64,000 nt of DNA from assembly GCA_016708955.1 (NCBI GenBank), contig JADJES010000012.1:1-64000 (forward strand), in the 5' to 3' direction. This document shows positions 9,852-19,964 of the stretch, piece by piece. The notes beneath the pieces are model-generated. The model was not told where the DNA came from, made no database searches, and saw nothing but the letters and a program-made list of their open reading frames with translations. The stretch is from Nitrosomonas sp. Its GTDB lineage: Bacteria; Pseudomonadota; Gammaproteobacteria; Burkholderiales; Nitrosomonadaceae. The position numbers and the translations under genes are program-made. The stretch's first letter is position 1; every line of letters begins with the position of its first letter.

Positions 9852-10340
9852 TCAACGATAACGAGCATCGGCTTCTCTATCCTTGGCAATCTGCTCCTCA
9901 TAACGATCTCCAATAGCCAATAGCATTTCTTTGTTATAGATCAAATCGCCTCTTTTCTCGCCGTGATATTCCAATATACGAGTCTCTACAATAGAGTCAA
10001 CCGGACAAGATTCTTCACAAAAACCACAGAAAATACATTTACTCAGGTCAATATCATAACGTGTAGTACGTCGTGTACCATCCGCACGCTGCTCAGAATC
10101 GATGGTAATTGCCATAGCAGGACAAACTGCTTCGCACAATTTGCATGCAATACAACGTTCCTCTCCATTTGGATACCGACGCAAAGCATGCAATCCACGG
10201 AATCTTGGCGATTGCGGAGTTTTTTCCTCTGGGAAATGTACAGTAATCTTCGGTTTGAATAGATACCGTCCAGTAACAGCCATACCTTTTAACAGTTCAA
10301 ATAATAAAAAAGTACTGAAAAAATTTTTGATACGATCCAT
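9852..10340 (-). CDS. nuoI: NADH-quinone oxidoreductase subunit I
   Basis: Peripheral-arm subunit of complex I that carries the two [4Fe-4S] clusters N6a and N6b, passing electrons towards N2 in NuoB. Both ferredoxin motifs are intact: CIACKLCEAVCP and CIFCGFCEESCP. It has 162 residues, the usual length in betaproteobacteria. The N-terminus has the amphipathic segment that rests on the membrane. Gaps to nuoH (15 bases) and nuoJ (19 bases) fit cotranscription. Confidence 0.96.
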   Translation of the reverse strand: MDRIKNFFSTFLLFELLKGMAVTGRYLFKPKITVHFPEEKTPQSPRFRGLHALRRYPNGEERCIACKLCEAVCPAMAITIDSEQRADGTRRTTRYDIDLSKCIFCGFCEESCPVDSIVETRILEYHGEKRGDLIYNKEMLLAIGDRYEEQIAKDREADARYR

Positions 10341-10355
10341 TGTATTTTCTCTATT

Positions 10356-11452
10356 TTAAAACCAAATATTTAAAGGAAATGAGTTCCGTATCGATTCCGG
10401 TAGTTGCATTATCAAACCTAATAGAACAATCCATATGAGTGTAATCGGAATAAATATCTTCCATCCCAATCTCATGATCTGATCATAGCGATAGTGTGGG
10501 AAGGTTGCACGAAACCAAAGGAAGAAAAAAGGATAAATGCAATCTTCAATAGTAGCCAAATAAAACCAGGAATCCATGTAAATGGTTCCATATCAACCGG
10601 AGGTAACCAGCCACCCAAGAACATGATTGATGTCAGAGTAGCAACCAGTATCATGTTGGAATATTCGGCCAGAAAAAATACGGTAAAGGCCATACCCGAG
10701 TAATCAACATGAAAACCTGCAACAATCTCTGATTCGCCTTCTGCGACATCAAACGGCGCACGGTTTGTTTCAGCTACCCCTGAAATCAGATAAACCAGAA
10801 ACATTGGGAACAGCGGAATCAAATACCAGTTCAACAAACTGTTACCTTGTTGGCCGTTAACAATATCACCCAAATTCAAACTTCGTGACATCATTAAAAC
10901 ACATACCAAAGCAAAACCCATTGCCAATTCGTATGAAACCACCTGAGCAGCAGATCGCATGGCGCCTAGGAAAGCATATTTCGAATTCGATGCCCATCCG
11001 GCAATAATAATACCGTAGATGCCCATTGACGTCATGGCTAAAATATATAGCAATCCTGCATTGATATCAGCAAGAACAAGTTCAGGAGAAAAAGGGATTA
11101 CTGCCCAGGCCGCAAGCGCTGGCATAATTGTTAATACTGGTGCAAGAATGAATAAGAGCTTGTTTGCTCCCGTCGGAACAATTATTTCTTTCATCATTGC
11201 CTTAACTGCATCAGCAATCGGTTGCCCCCAACCGCGCAGCCACGGTATCCCAAAAAAGGTTACTCTATTGGGTCCGACGCGAATTTGCATATAAGCAATT
11301 ATTTTTCGTTCCGCAAAAGTTAAATAAGCAACGCCTAATAACAATGGAATAACAATAGCAAAAATAAATGTCATGTTTGAGGCTAATGAAAACAGCATAA
11401 CCCCCCATTCTGTTCCAAACATTTCTACAAACTGTTGTTGAATATTCTCCAT
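10356..11452 (-). CDS. nuoH: NADH-quinone oxidoreductase subunit H (frameshifted near the 3' end)
   Basis: Quinone-binding membrane subunit of complex I (ND1 homologue). The main frame runs from the start at 11452 (MENIQQQ; a TTG at 11458 is an alternative) and carries the conserved GPNRVTFFGIPWLRGWGQP and the loop ETNRAPFDVAEGESEIVAGF. The frame then breaks at the six-base A/T run at 10525-10530, giving a false end. One extra T on the coding strand restores ILFFFLWFRATFPHYRYDQI and the normal C-terminus ending at 10356, for about 365 residues. Since the other 13 nuo genes are intact, this looks like a homopolymer sequencing error. Confidence 0.92.
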
Positions 11453-11474
11453 TAACAAACTCCAACCTTTGCTT

Positions 11475-13886
11475 TCACTGTTTTTCCACTTGAATTACCC
11501 CGAACAAAGCGCCGAGTGCTAATGTCTTAGGGTGTGCACTTGCAATACGCACACATTTATCAGGCAATTTTTCATCATGAGCAACTTCGAGTCGAACGGA
11601 TTCGTCTCCCTGAGTAATTTTCACCTGATCACCCGCGATAACACCAAGATTATCGAGCATTGCTGTTGTCATCCATGCTTTTGGTGGCGCAGCATCCTGA
11701 GTAGCTTGCAAGGATTCAGCACGACGAACAATCGGATCCGTCTGATAAATCGGCACTTCTCCAATACGTTGTATCCCATGCTCTTCAGTCACTTTAATCT
11801 CGGTACCAAAATTTCTCAAAGTATTGTCGAGGTATCGATTAATTTCTATTCCTTCAGGAAAGATTTCTGCTCGAATTTGTTCTGTTGTTTCATATTCAAA
11901 TTTTTCTAACGCCAGCAAATTTGCTAGTACACGAAGTACCTTCCAAGCAGGGCGAGCTTCTCCTAGCGGAGAAACAACACCATTGAAACTTTGTATTCTA
12001 CCTTCAGTATTGACATAAGTTCCTGATGTTTCAGTAAAGGGTGCGATCGGTAATAAAATATCTGCGTAGTCTCCAGCATTTCCTTTATAAGCACTCAGCG
12101 ATACCACAAATTCACTCGATTTAATTGTTTTAAGCGCTTTCTGGGAATCGTAGCTATCAAATTCTGGCTCCACATTCATCAATATAAATGCTTGACACTG
12201 TTTATCGGTTAAGTAATCGCTATAGCCTAGCATTTGCGCTGCGTTTAATCCGGATTCCACCTGATCAAATTGCGTTGTAACAGACAATGTGTTGATTTCT
12301 GGTATTGCACCCACCAAATACGCACCGACACTATTTGCAGCTTCGCCCAATATGCCATAGCTCGCTCCTGTAATTTCTGCAATTAAACTCGCAAGCAAGT
12401 TTATCCTCGAGTAATCCGGATGGTGTTGGGATAAATTACCTAGGTAAATCGCTGATGGCGCATTTTCAATTAGACTCGAAGCAATAGAAAATGCGTTATC
12501 AGTATAAGAAACATCTATTGAATTAATGAGTTGTTGTAATCCACTCGTTTGTTCTTTCCCTTTAATCTCAAATGCTGCTTTCAAGATTTCCGCCAATTTT
12601 GTGATCATTGCACCAGGTGCAACTATGGCCTTATTCGCAACATTAACTAATAAATCATCATCTACTGGATTTACAATATTCAACTTCATGCCATTTTTAA
12701 CAGCTTGTCGCAAACGCTGTGCAATAAGCGGGTGATCTTTACGTAACGTGCTACCTATAAGAAGAGTCGACTTTAATTGTGATATGTCAGCAATACTAGT
12801 ACCCAACCACGGTACACCCTGCATTTGTTTATCTGCGTGAAAGTCTGACTGGCGCAGACGATGATCTATGTTGTTACTCCCCATCGCACGTAATAATTTC
12901 TGCAATAAGAATAATTCTTCTGATGTGCTATGTGCAGATCCTAATGCCGCTATGCTCCGTGCACCATACTTTTGTTTGATTGATTGTAGGTAATTAGCGG
13001 TAAATTCTAGCGCTTCTTGCCAATTACACTCAAACCATCGGCCATCCCGCTTAATCATTGGATGCATCAGTCTATCCTCTGAGTTTAACCCTTCATAGGA
13101 AAAACGATCTTTATCAGACAACCAACACTCATTAATCGCTTCGTTGTCCCGAGGAAGAACACGCATTACGCGATTCTGTTTGACTTGTACAATCAGATTT
13201 GAACCCAGACCACAGTGCGGGCTTATTGATTTTCTGCGCGATAACTCCCAAGTGCGCGCTGAATACCGAAATGGTTTGCTAACCAGCGCACCAACAGGGC
13301 AGAGATCAATAACATTGCCGGACAACTCAGAATCCACGGTCTTCCCAACAAATGCAAGTATTTCTGAATGTTCGCCACGCCCAATCATTCCAAGCTCCAT
13401 AATCCCGGCAATTTCCTGACCAAAACGGACGCAACGGGTACAGTGGATACACCGAGTCATATCCGTTGATATCAGAGGGCCAAGATTTTTGTTGATTACG
13501 ACTCGTTTTGCTTCGGTATACCTTGATCCACTCGCACCATACCCAACAGCGAGATCTTGCAGTTGACATTCACCACCTTGATCACAAATGGGGCAATCCA
13601 GAGGATGATTTATAAGCAGAAACTCCATGACGCCTTTCTGTGCCGTGACTGCTTGCTGTGAATGTGTATATACCTTCATTCCATCCATCACCGGCGTTGC
13701 ACACGCGGGTAATGGTTTAGGTGCCTTCTCGACCTGTACAAGACACATGCGGCAATTGGCGGCAATGGATAATTTCTTGTGATAGCAAAAATGAGGAATA
13801 TACACACCAATCTGTTTCGCCCCCTCCAGGATGGTACTTCCTTTAGGAACAGATACTTGCTTACCGTCGATTTCTATATTGACCAT
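11475..13886 (-). CDS. nuoG: NADH-quinone oxidoreductase subunit G
   Basis: Large peripheral-arm iron-sulfur subunit of complex I, 803 residues. The N-terminal ferredoxin-like domain carries the [2Fe-2S] ligands (CYHKKLSIAANCRMCLV and a later PACATP), followed by the His/Cys-ligated cluster (HPLDCPICDQGGECQLQD) and a [4Fe-4S] site (CIHCTRCVRFGQEIAG). The rest is the molybdopterin-oxidoreductase-like fold, which does not bind molybdenum in complex I. It is one of the longer forms, as in other betaproteobacteria. It follows nuoF by 68 bases. Confidence 0.96.
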   Translation of the reverse strand: MVNIEIDGKQVSVPKGSTILEGAKQIGVYIPHFCYHKKLSIAANCRMCLVQVEKAPKPLPACATPVMDGMKVYTHSQQAVTAQKGVMEFLLINHPLDCPICDQGGECQLQDLAVGYGASGSRYTEAKRVVINKNLGPLISTDMTRCIHCTRCVRFGQEIAGIMELGMIGRGEHSEILAFVGKTVDSELSGNVIDLCPVGALVSKPFRYSARTWELSRRKSISPHCGLGSNLIVQVKQNRVMRVLPRDNEAINECWLSDKDRFSYEGLNSEDRLMHPMIKRDGRWFECNWQEALEFTANYLQSIKQKYGARSIAALGSAHSTSEELFLLQKLLRAMGSNNIDHRLRQSDFHADKQMQGVPWLGTSIADISQLKSTLLIGSTLRKDHPLIAQRLRQAVKNGMKLNIVNPVDDDLLVNVANKAIVAPGAMITKLAEILKAAFEIKGKEQTSGLQQLINSIDVSYTDNAFSIASSLIENAPSAIYLGNLSQHHPDYSRINLLASLIAEITGASYGILGEAANSVGAYLVGAIPEINTLSVTTQFDQVESGLNAAQMLGYSDYLTDKQCQAFILMNVEPEFDSYDSQKALKTIKSSEFVVSLSAYKGNAGDYADILLPIAPFTETSGTYVNTEGRIQSFNGVVSPLGEARPAWKVLRVLANLLALEKFEYETTEQIRAEIFPEGIEINRYLDNTLRNFGTEIKVTEEHGIQRIGEVPIYQTDPIVRRAESLQATQDAAPPKAWMTTAMLDNLGVIAGDQVKITQGDESVRLEVAHDEKLPDKCVRIASAHPKTLALGALFGVIQVEKQ

Positions 13887-13954
13887 CGGCTAAAATTCTT
13901 GGGTTAATCACTAATTAATAAATGATACGTACTGGTAGTTTGGCATTAGAACAA

Positions 13955-15232
13955 TTAGACCATACATTTCTTGTGTTCTATATGGTAAATAAACTCGTTT
14001 CGAAAATGTTGAATCATAGCGCGCACCGGCATTGCCGCAGCGTCGCCCAGAGCGCAAATTGTTCTTCCCTGTATGTTGTCAGCAATGTTATCAAGCAAAT
14101 CAAGGTCTTCAGGTCGACCTTTGCCATGTTCAATGCGATTAACAATACGATAAAGCCACCCCGTACCTTCACGGCATGGTGTACATTGACCGCAGGATTC
14201 TTCGTAATAAAAATATGACAATCGTTCTAGTGCCTTTACCATGCAGGTTGTGTCATCCATAATGATGACTGCACCTGAACCAAGCATAGACCCCGCTTTA
14301 GCAATGGAGTCATAGTCCATATCCGTCTGCATCATAATATCGCCAGGTAATACTGGCATTGATGACCCACCCGGAATACATCCTTTTAATTCCCGACCTC
14401 CTCGCATACCACCTGCCAATTCCAATAACTCCGCAAAAGGCGTCCCAAGGGGTATTTCATAATTACCTGGTCTATTAACATGCCCTGATACAGAAAATAT
14501 CTTAGTACCGCCGTTATTAGGTTTTCCAAGTTGTAGAAATTTCTCTCCGCCATTGCGGATTATCCATGGAACCGAAGAAAAGGTTTCCGTATTATTAATA
14601 GTAGTTGGTTTGCCATAAAGGCCATAATTCGCTGGGAAAGGCGGTTTAAAACGTGGTTGCCCTTTCTTACCTTCTATAGATTCTAATAATGCAGTTTCTT
14701 CACCACAGATATAAGCGCCATACCCATGATGATTGTATAGTTGGAAACTAAACGCTGATCCAAGAATATCGTTCCCTAGATAACCGGCTGCTCGTGCTTC
14801 TTCAACAGCTTCTTCCATTCGTTCGTAAGTTTCCCATATCTCACCATGAATATAGTTATAGCCTGCTTTAACGCCCATTGCATATGCCGCTATTATCATG
14901 CCTTCGATCAACAAATGCGGGTTAAACCGCATGATATCGCGATCCTTAAATGTACCTGGCTCACCTTCATCTGAATTGCAAACGATATATTTATTTCCTT
15001 CATATGCTTTTGGCATGAAGCTCCACTTCAATCCAGTGGGAAAACCTGCACCTCCGCGGCCACGAAGCGCGGACTTCTTGACTTCTTCTATAACTTCTTC
15101 AGGCGTGATTTTCTTAGCCAATATTTTTCTAAGAGCTTCATAACCTTCACGCTTTTCATAGGCTTTAACCCGCCAATTTTCCGGATCGGATGGATCAACT
15201 CCATTCATTAATGTTTGCGGATACTGACTCAT
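13955..15232 (-). CDS. nuoF: NADH-quinone oxidoreductase subunit F
   Basis: NADH- and FMN-binding subunit of complex I, 425 residues. The nucleotide-binding region GRGGAGFPTGLKWSFMP is near residue 60 and the FMN-site sequence NSDEGEPGTFKDRD follows. The [4Fe-4S] N3 motif ESCGQCTPCREGTGW, with a later Cys in RTICALGDAA, lies near the C-terminus. The start overlaps the nuoE stop by four bases, so the two are translationally coupled. Confidence 0.97.
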   Translation of the reverse strand: MSQYPQTLMNGVDPSDPENWRVKAYEKREGYEALRKILAKKITPEEVIEEVKKSALRGRGGAGFPTGLKWSFMPKAYEGNKYIVCNSDEGEPGTFKDRDIMRFNPHLLIEGMIIAAYAMGVKAGYNYIHGEIWETYERMEEAVEEARAAGYLGNDILGSAFSFQLYNHHGYGAYICGEETALLESIEGKKGQPRFKPPFPANYGLYGKPTTINNTETFSSVPWIIRNGGEKFLQLGKPNNGGTKIFSVSGHVNRPGNYEIPLGTPFAELLELAGGMRGGRELKGCIPGGSSMPVLPGDIMMQTDMDYDSIAKAGSMLGSGAVIIMDDTTCMVKALERLSYFYYEESCGQCTPCREGTGWLYRIVNRIEHGKGRPEDLDLLDNIADNIQGRTICALGDAAAMPVRAMIQHFRNEFIYHIEHKKCMV

Positions 15233-15708
15233 TCGCTCAGTTCCTCCAACAATTTATCGATCATTTCATTGGACATGAAACTACACATGCGTTTGTTATT
15301 AACTAACAACACCGGCGCATCACCACAAGCCCCAAAGCACTCACCTTCTTTTAGTGTAAATTTACCATCAGGTGTCGTTTGGTTAAATTCAATATCTAAT
15401 TTTTTCTTTAAATAAGCTGCGCTATCATTGCTACCCGATAGGGCACAAGGTAAATTAGTGCATACCGTAATCTTGTATTTACCCACCGGCTCAAGGTTAT
15501 ACATATTATAAAAAGTGGCCACTTCATAGACTGCAATAGGAGGCATCCCTAAATATTCAGCCACAAAATTCATTGTTTCATCAGCCAGCCAACCCTTTTC
15601 ATCTTGTGCAATTGCAAGTGCTGACATAACAGCAGATTGTTTTTGTCCGACCGGATATTTAGCGATCTCTCGATCTATTCTTTTAAGGGACTCAGTACTT
15701 AACATCAT
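15229..15708 (-). CDS. nuoE: NADH-quinone oxidoreductase subunit E
   Basis: Thioredoxin-fold subunit with the [2Fe-2S] cluster N1a, next to the FMN site. Ligands are visible in CTNLPCALSG and ECFGACGDAPVL (four cysteines). It has 159 residues, normal for the family. It begins four bases after the nuoD stop and overlaps nuoF at its end. Its leader falls in a GATA-rich stretch at the end of nuoD (15714-15730), so it has little of its own Shine-Dalgarno and probably relies on coupling to nuoD. Confidence 0.96.
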   Translation of the reverse strand: MMLSTESLKRIDREIAKYPVGQKQSAVMSALAIAQDEKGWLADETMNFVAEYLGMPPIAVYEVATFYNMYNLEPVGKYKITVCTNLPCALSGSNDSAAYLKKKLDIEFNQTTPDGKFTLKEGECFGACGDAPVLLVNNKRMCSFMSNEMIDKLLEELSE

Positions 15709-15712
15709 TTAT

Positions 15713-16966
15713 TTATCTATCTATCTCACCAAATACTATATCTTGTGTGCCAATGATTGCTACCACATCTGAAATCATGTGCCCTCTCGACATTTCATCC
15801 AAAGCAGCTAAATGTGCAAATCCAGGTGCACGTATTTTCAGTCGATAGGGCTTATTAGCACCATTAGATACCAGATAAATTCCAAACTCACCTTTGGGAT
15901 GCTCAACCGCGGCGTAAGTTTCACCTGGAGGCACATGAAAGCCCTCAGTAAATAATTTGAAATGATGAATCATCTCTTCCATATTTTGTTTCATATCAAT
16001 GCGTGAAGGTGGTGCAATTTTATGATTGTCAGTAATCACCGGGCCTGGATTTATACGCAGCCAATCGACACATTGCCTAATAATGCGATTTGATTGTCGA
16101 AATTCCTCCATACGTACCAAATATCGATCATAACAATCACCATTCACACCTATGGGTATATCAAAATCAATACGGTCGTAAACTTCATAAGGCTGTTTCC
16201 TCCTTAAATCCCATTCTACTCCCGAACCACGTAACATTGGTCCGGTAAATCCTAATGCTTTAGCTCGTTCAGGAGAAACGATACCAATATCTACCAGGCG
16301 TTGCTTCCAGATTCTATTGTCAGTTAGTAATGTTTCATATTCATCAACATACGTTGGAAAACGATTTGTAAAATCTTCAATAAAATCCAACAAAGTGCCT
16401 TCGCGATTTTCGTTCCGTACACGAGTCTGCTTTTGATTATGAATTCTCGATGGTTGATACTGAGGCATAGTATCAGGCAAATCACGATATACACCACCTG
16501 GCCTATAGTAAGCAGCGTGCAATCGGGCACCTGATACCGCTTCATAACAATCCATCAGATCTTCCCTTTCACGAAAAGCATACAGAAACATTGTCATAGC
16601 ACCTACATCCAGTGCATGTGCACCAATCCACAATAAGTGATTGAGTATGCGTGTAATTTCATCAAACATTACACGTATATATTGCGCTCTAATCGGCACT
16701 TCAACTTGCAGGAGTTTTTCGATAGCCATCACGTAAGCATGCTCGTTAACCATCATCGAGACATAATCTAATCGATCCATATAAGGAACTGATTGTATAT
16801 ACGTTTTATTTTCCGCCAATTTCTCAGTTGCTCGATGCAGCAATCCAATATGGGGATCCGCACGCAGCACAACCTCTCCATCCAATTCCAGCACCAATCT
16901 CAACACGCCGTGAGCTGCCGGATGCTGGGGCCCAAAATTCATAGTGTAATTACGTATTTCAGCCAT
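15713..16966 (-). CDS. nuoD: NADH-quinone oxidoreductase subunit D
   Basis: The 49-kDa subunit of complex I, which with NuoB forms the quinone-reduction site near cluster N2. It has 417 residues. The N-terminal FGPQHPAAHGVLRL contains the quinone-site His, and the family signatures HIGLLHRATEKL, GVEWDLRRKQPYE and the C-terminal DIVFGEIDR end are present. NuoD and NuoC are separate genes, as in betaproteobacteria, not fused as in E. coli. Confidence 0.97.
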   Translation of the reverse strand: MAEIRNYTMNFGPQHPAAHGVLRLVLELDGEVVLRADPHIGLLHRATEKLAENKTYIQSVPYMDRLDYVSMMVNEHAYVMAIEKLLQVEVPIRAQYIRVMFDEITRILNHLLWIGAHALDVGAMTMFLYAFREREDLMDCYEAVSGARLHAAYYRPGGVYRDLPDTMPQYQPSRIHNQKQTRVRNENREGTLLDFIEDFTNRFPTYVDEYETLLTDNRIWKQRLVDIGIVSPERAKALGFTGPMLRGSGVEWDLRRKQPYEVYDRIDFDIPIGVNGDCYDRYLVRMEEFRQSNRIIRQCVDWLRINPGPVITDNHKIAPPSRIDMKQNMEEMIHHFKLFTEGFHVPPGETYAAVEHPKGEFGIYLVSNGANKPYRLKIRAPGFAHLAALDEMSRGHMISDVVAIIGTQDIVFGEIDR

Positions 16967-17026
16967 ATGTTATTTCACAAAACTTTTATCTAAAAATACA
17001 ATTCATGTAGTGAAATCATGCGAGCA

Positions 17027-17647
17027 TTAGGATTCACAATCCCCGTAATTCGCTTCGCGTATCACCAGCGGTGTTATTTCTCTCGGTTCAATAGTAACAG
17101 GCTGGTAAATAACGCGTTTCTGCTCTGCATCATAGCGCATTTCAACATGACCAGTGATTGGAAAATCCTTACGAAACGGATTCCCTATAAAACCATAGTC
17201 TGTCAATATTCTGCGTAAATCCGGATGGCCAGTAAAAACAATTCCATAAAGATCAAATGCCTCACGCTCAAACCAGTTAGCGACAGGCCATATATCAGTT
17301 ATTGAGTCCACTACTGGAAAATCATTATTTTCAGCCAATACTCGAACGCGCAATCTATGATTCCGATCAATTGAAAGTAAATGATAAATCACTGCAAAAC
17401 GTCTATTTCTAAAATTATTTTTTTCTGATAGCTCATCGCCATACATCAAATAATCAATTCCGCACAAATCAATCAATGTATCAAAAGAAAACATAGGATT
17501 GTCACGCAACATTTTACTTACAGTAAATATGTCATCTGCATGAACATTGATAGTTAATTCATCATACCGAAGATGGGTCCCAATCAGTTTCTCACCGAGC
17601 ACTCCCCGCAACGATTTAGTAAGATTTTCTAGATGTGTAGTATGCAT
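17027..17647 (-). CDS. nuoC: NADH-quinone oxidoreductase subunit C
   Basis: The 30-kDa subunit of complex I, 206 residues. The family signature ANWFEREAFDLYGIVFTGHPDLRR is at about residues 125-150, followed by FIGNPFRKDFP. It docks on NuoD in the peripheral arm and carries no cofactor. It lies 5 bases after nuoB and 60 bases before nuoD on the same strand. Confidence 0.96.
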   Translation of the reverse strand: MHTTHLENLTKSLRGVLGEKLIGTHLRYDELTINVHADDIFTVSKMLRDNPMFSFDTLIDLCGIDYLMYGDELSEKNNFRNRRFAVIYHLLSIDRNHRLRVRVLAENNDFPVVDSITDIWPVANWFEREAFDLYGIVFTGHPDLRRILTDYGFIGNPFRKDFPITGHVEMRYDAEQKRVIYQPVTIEPREITPLVIREANYGDCES

Positions 17648-17652
17648 GAGAA

Positions 17653-18129
17653 TTATCGTGCAATAGTGTTTGTACGTTTTATTTTATTTTGCAACTGAAT
17701 AATGCCATACAGCAAAGCCTCTGCTGTGGGGGGGCAACCCGGTACATAAATATCTACTGGTACAATACGATCACAACCCCGAACTACAGAATATGAATAA
17801 TGGTAATACCCTCCACCATTTGCGCACGATCCCATCGAAATTACCCAACGCGGCTCAGCCATTTGATCATATACTTTTCGTAAAGCTGGGGCCATTTTGT
17901 TACATAATGTACCTGCCACAATCATTACATCTGATTGGCGCGGACTCGGTCGAAACACTATACCAAATCGGTCAAGATCATAACGTGATGCTCCAGTCTC
18001 CATCATTTCAACTGCGCAGCAAGCCAGTCCAAAAGTCATTGGCCACATGGAACCAGTTCGACCCCAGTTAATAATTGAGTCTAAGCTGGTAGTGACAAAA
18101 CCCTTGTCAAGAACTCCTTCTATACTCAT
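17653..18129 (-). CDS. nuoB: NADH-quinone oxidoreductase subunit B
   Basis: Subunit holding the terminal [4Fe-4S] cluster N2, which reduces quinone. Ligands are seen in GLACCAVEMM (the adjacent cysteine pair), MGSCANGGGYY and VPGCPPTAEALL. It has 158 residues, a standard length. It starts 4 bases after the nuoA stop. Confidence 0.97.
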   Translation of the reverse strand: MSIEGVLDKGFVTTSLDSIINWGRTGSMWPMTFGLACCAVEMMETGASRYDLDRFGIVFRPSPRQSDVMIVAGTLCNKMAPALRKVYDQMAEPRWVISMGSCANGGGYYHYSYSVVRGCDRIVPVDIYVPGCPPTAEALLYGIIQLQNKIKRTNTIAR

Positions 18130-18133
18130 AACA

Positions 18134-18490
18134 CTAATCCCATTCTAATGCTCCTTTCATCCATTCGTAGATAAAACCAACAACCAGGATACTCAGGAAT
18201 ATCATCATAGCAATAAATCCAAACATTCCAATTTCATCAAGTACAATTGCCCACGGGAACAGGAAAGCAATTTCTAGATCAAACAAGATAAATAAAATTG
18301 CGACAAGATAATAACGCACATCAAACTTCATTCGCGCATCTTCAAAGGCTTCAAATCCGCATTCGTATGGTGATAGCTTCTCACTATCTGGACGATTTGG
18401 TGCAAGTAGCCAGCCACATAGCATGGGTACAACACCAACAAAGAATCCAACAATTAGGAAAAGTAAAATTGGAAAATAGTTTTCAAGCAT
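18134..18490 (-). CDS. nuoA: NADH-quinone oxidoreductase subunit A
   Basis: Small membrane subunit (ND3 homologue) and first gene of the nuo operon. It has 118 residues and three transmembrane helices. The conserved loop after helix 1, SPYECGFEAFEDARMKFDVRYY, contains the Cys used as a marker of the active/deactive transition in mitochondrial complex I. Upstream lies a tRNA-Leu gene 82 bases away, so the operon may share a transcript with tpiA-secG-tRNA or have its own promoter in the gap. Confidence 0.96.
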   Translation of the reverse strand: MLENYFPILLFLIVGFFVGVVPMLCGWLLAPNRPDSEKLSPYECGFEAFEDARMKFDVRYYLVAILFILFDLEIAFLFPWAIVLDEIGMFGFIAMMIFLSILVVGFIYEWMKGALEWD

Positions 18491-18572
18491 ATCTTAATCT
18501 TTTTTTAAACATGACAGATTCAAGGAAACAGCAATTTTTAGTTACGAGTATACGCATGCAATCTTCGCGTTG

Positions 18573-18654
18573 TGCCGACGGCGAGACTCGAACTCGCACA
18601 GCTTTCGCCACCGCCCCCTCAAGACGGCGTGTCTACCAATTCCACCACGTCGGC
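18573..18654 (-). tRNA. tRNA-Leu (anticodon GAG)
   Basis: On the minus strand the sequence folds into a cloverleaf. The acceptor stem is GCCGACG/CGTCGGC with A as discriminator. The D arm has AATTGGTAGAC and the anticodon stem CCGTC/GGCGG encloses TTGAGGG (anticodon GAG). A long class II variable arm and the T arm GCGAG-TTCGAGT-CTCGC follow. The long variable arm and the anticodon identify leucine. CCA is not encoded. It lies between secG and nuoA, an arrangement common in betaproteobacteria. Confidence 0.95.
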
Positions 18655-18725
18655 GGCAAAACTATACAGTTCTACGTAGTTTTTTATCAAGCACTGCACT
18701 TGCCAAATCAGTTCTATAGAATAAG

Positions 18726-19109
18726 CTACTCGGGTATCTGATTAACTTTTGAACTTCCCTCAATTTCTTGTGCATCACTACCCTGCTCTAATGAAGATTT
18801 TTTTTCTACCTCGTCTCCAGATGCACTTTCAGATTCTTCGACTTGATCCATAATACTCATGACTTTTGAGTTTCCAGTTTGATTCATCGAGAGATAGGTT
18901 AAACTCATACTGGTTGCAAAAAAAAGCGCTGCAACAAAACTTGTCGCACGACTCAAGAATGTTGCTGAACCACTTGCTCCAAATAAACTGCCTGCTGAAC
19001 CACCGCCAAACGCAGCCCCCATATCTGCACCTTTACCATGTTGCAATAATACCAAAACTATTAGTACGATCGCCAACAAAACATGCGCTGCCCAAACCAG
19101 AATTTCCAA
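18726..19109 (-). CDS. secG: Preprotein translocase subunit SecG
   Basis: Accessory subunit of the SecYEG channel that aids SecA-driven export. The family hallmarks are an N-terminal helix (LLAIVLIVLVLLQHGKGADMG), then AAFGGGSAGSLFGASGSATFLSRAT, then a second helix with FFATSMSLTYL. The C-terminal tail (about residues 80-127) is acidic and Ser/Glu-rich, as is common and variable in this group. It lies 18 bases after tpiA on the same strand. Confidence 0.93.
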   Translation of the reverse strand: MEILVWAAHVLLAIVLIVLVLLQHGKGADMGAAFGGGSAGSLFGASGSATFLSRATSFVAALFFATSMSLTYLSMNQTGNSKVMSIMDQVEESESASGDEVEKKSSLEQGSDAQEIEGSSKVNQIPE

Positions 19110-19127
19110 CGTGTTACTCCAAAAAGA

Positions 19128-19883
19128 TTATTGATGTAAAGCGCGACAAATCGCAACAAAATCAGCTGCAACCAATGATGCACCACCTATCAAACCACCA
19201 TCAATATCAGGCATATTAAATAGCTCAGATGCATTATTTGATTTGACACTTCCACCATATAGAATAGTTAAGTCTTTGGCTATATTCGCATCTTGCTTTG
19301 CTAGACCTTCTCTTATAAAAGAATGAATATCTTGAGCTTGCTCAGGTGATGCTGTTCTACCCGTACCGATAGCCCATAAAGGCTCATAAGCGATAATCGC
19401 GTTAGCTAATGACTTAATTCCAGCTAACTTAATAACTGATGCTATCTGTTCCTCAATTACTTGCTCTGTTGTACCTGCTTCACGTTGCTCAAGTGTTTCC
19501 CCTACACACAGAATAGGAGTTATGCCGGCCCGTTGCGCCGCTTGATATTTTTCAGAAACAGTTCGATTATCTTCACCAAATAATGTTCTTCTCTCCGAGT
19601 GCCCTACAATTACATAACCACATTCAAAATCATTTAACATGAGAGCTGATATTTCTCCTGTATATGGCCCTTTTTCGTACTGACTCACATTCTGGGCACC
19701 CCATGCTATATTCGTATTCCGCAACGTGTCTTGTACAGAGGGTAGATAAAGATAAGGCACACAAACTAGAAAACTCACCTCTTGTAATCCATTTAAGTTT
19801 GTGACAATCGCGTTGAGTAACTGTTTATTTTCTAACAAATTACCGTGCATTTTCCAGTTACCGGCCACCATCTTTCTGCGCAT
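19128..19883 (-). CDS. tpiA: Triosephosphate isomerase
   Basis: Interconverts dihydroxyacetone phosphate and glyceraldehyde 3-phosphate, feeding both glycolysis and the Calvin cycle. It has 251 residues. The substrate-binding Asn/Lys are in VAGNWKMHG, the catalytic His in IVGHSERR, the catalytic Glu in IAYEPLWAIGTGRTA, and the phosphate-binding loop is YGGSVKSNNA. It is first in the tpiA-secG-tRNA-nuo gene string; its promoter should lie in 19884-20150. Confidence 0.97.
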   Translation of the reverse strand: MRRKMVAGNWKMHGNLLENKQLLNAIVTNLNGLQEVSFLVCVPYLYLPSVQDTLRNTNIAWGAQNVSQYEKGPYTGEISALMLNDFECGYVIVGHSERRTLFGEDNRTVSEKYQAAQRAGITPILCVGETLEQREAGTTEQVIEEQIASVIKLAGIKSLANAIIAYEPLWAIGTGRTASPEQAQDIHSFIREGLAKQDANIAKDLTILYGGSVKSNNASELFNMPDIDGGLIGGASLVAADFVAICRALHQ

Positions 19884-19964
19884 TTTACCTCTCGCCTTAA
19901 CTTACTAAAATGGGCGATGCTACCCTTGATTCTTCATCAAGTCAATTCTATATCTATTTACTTC

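Noticed and set aside
15714..15730. GATA repeats at the nuoD-nuoE junction
   Set aside because: Only about three units overlapping the stop codon; both flanking frames are intact and no effect is apparent.
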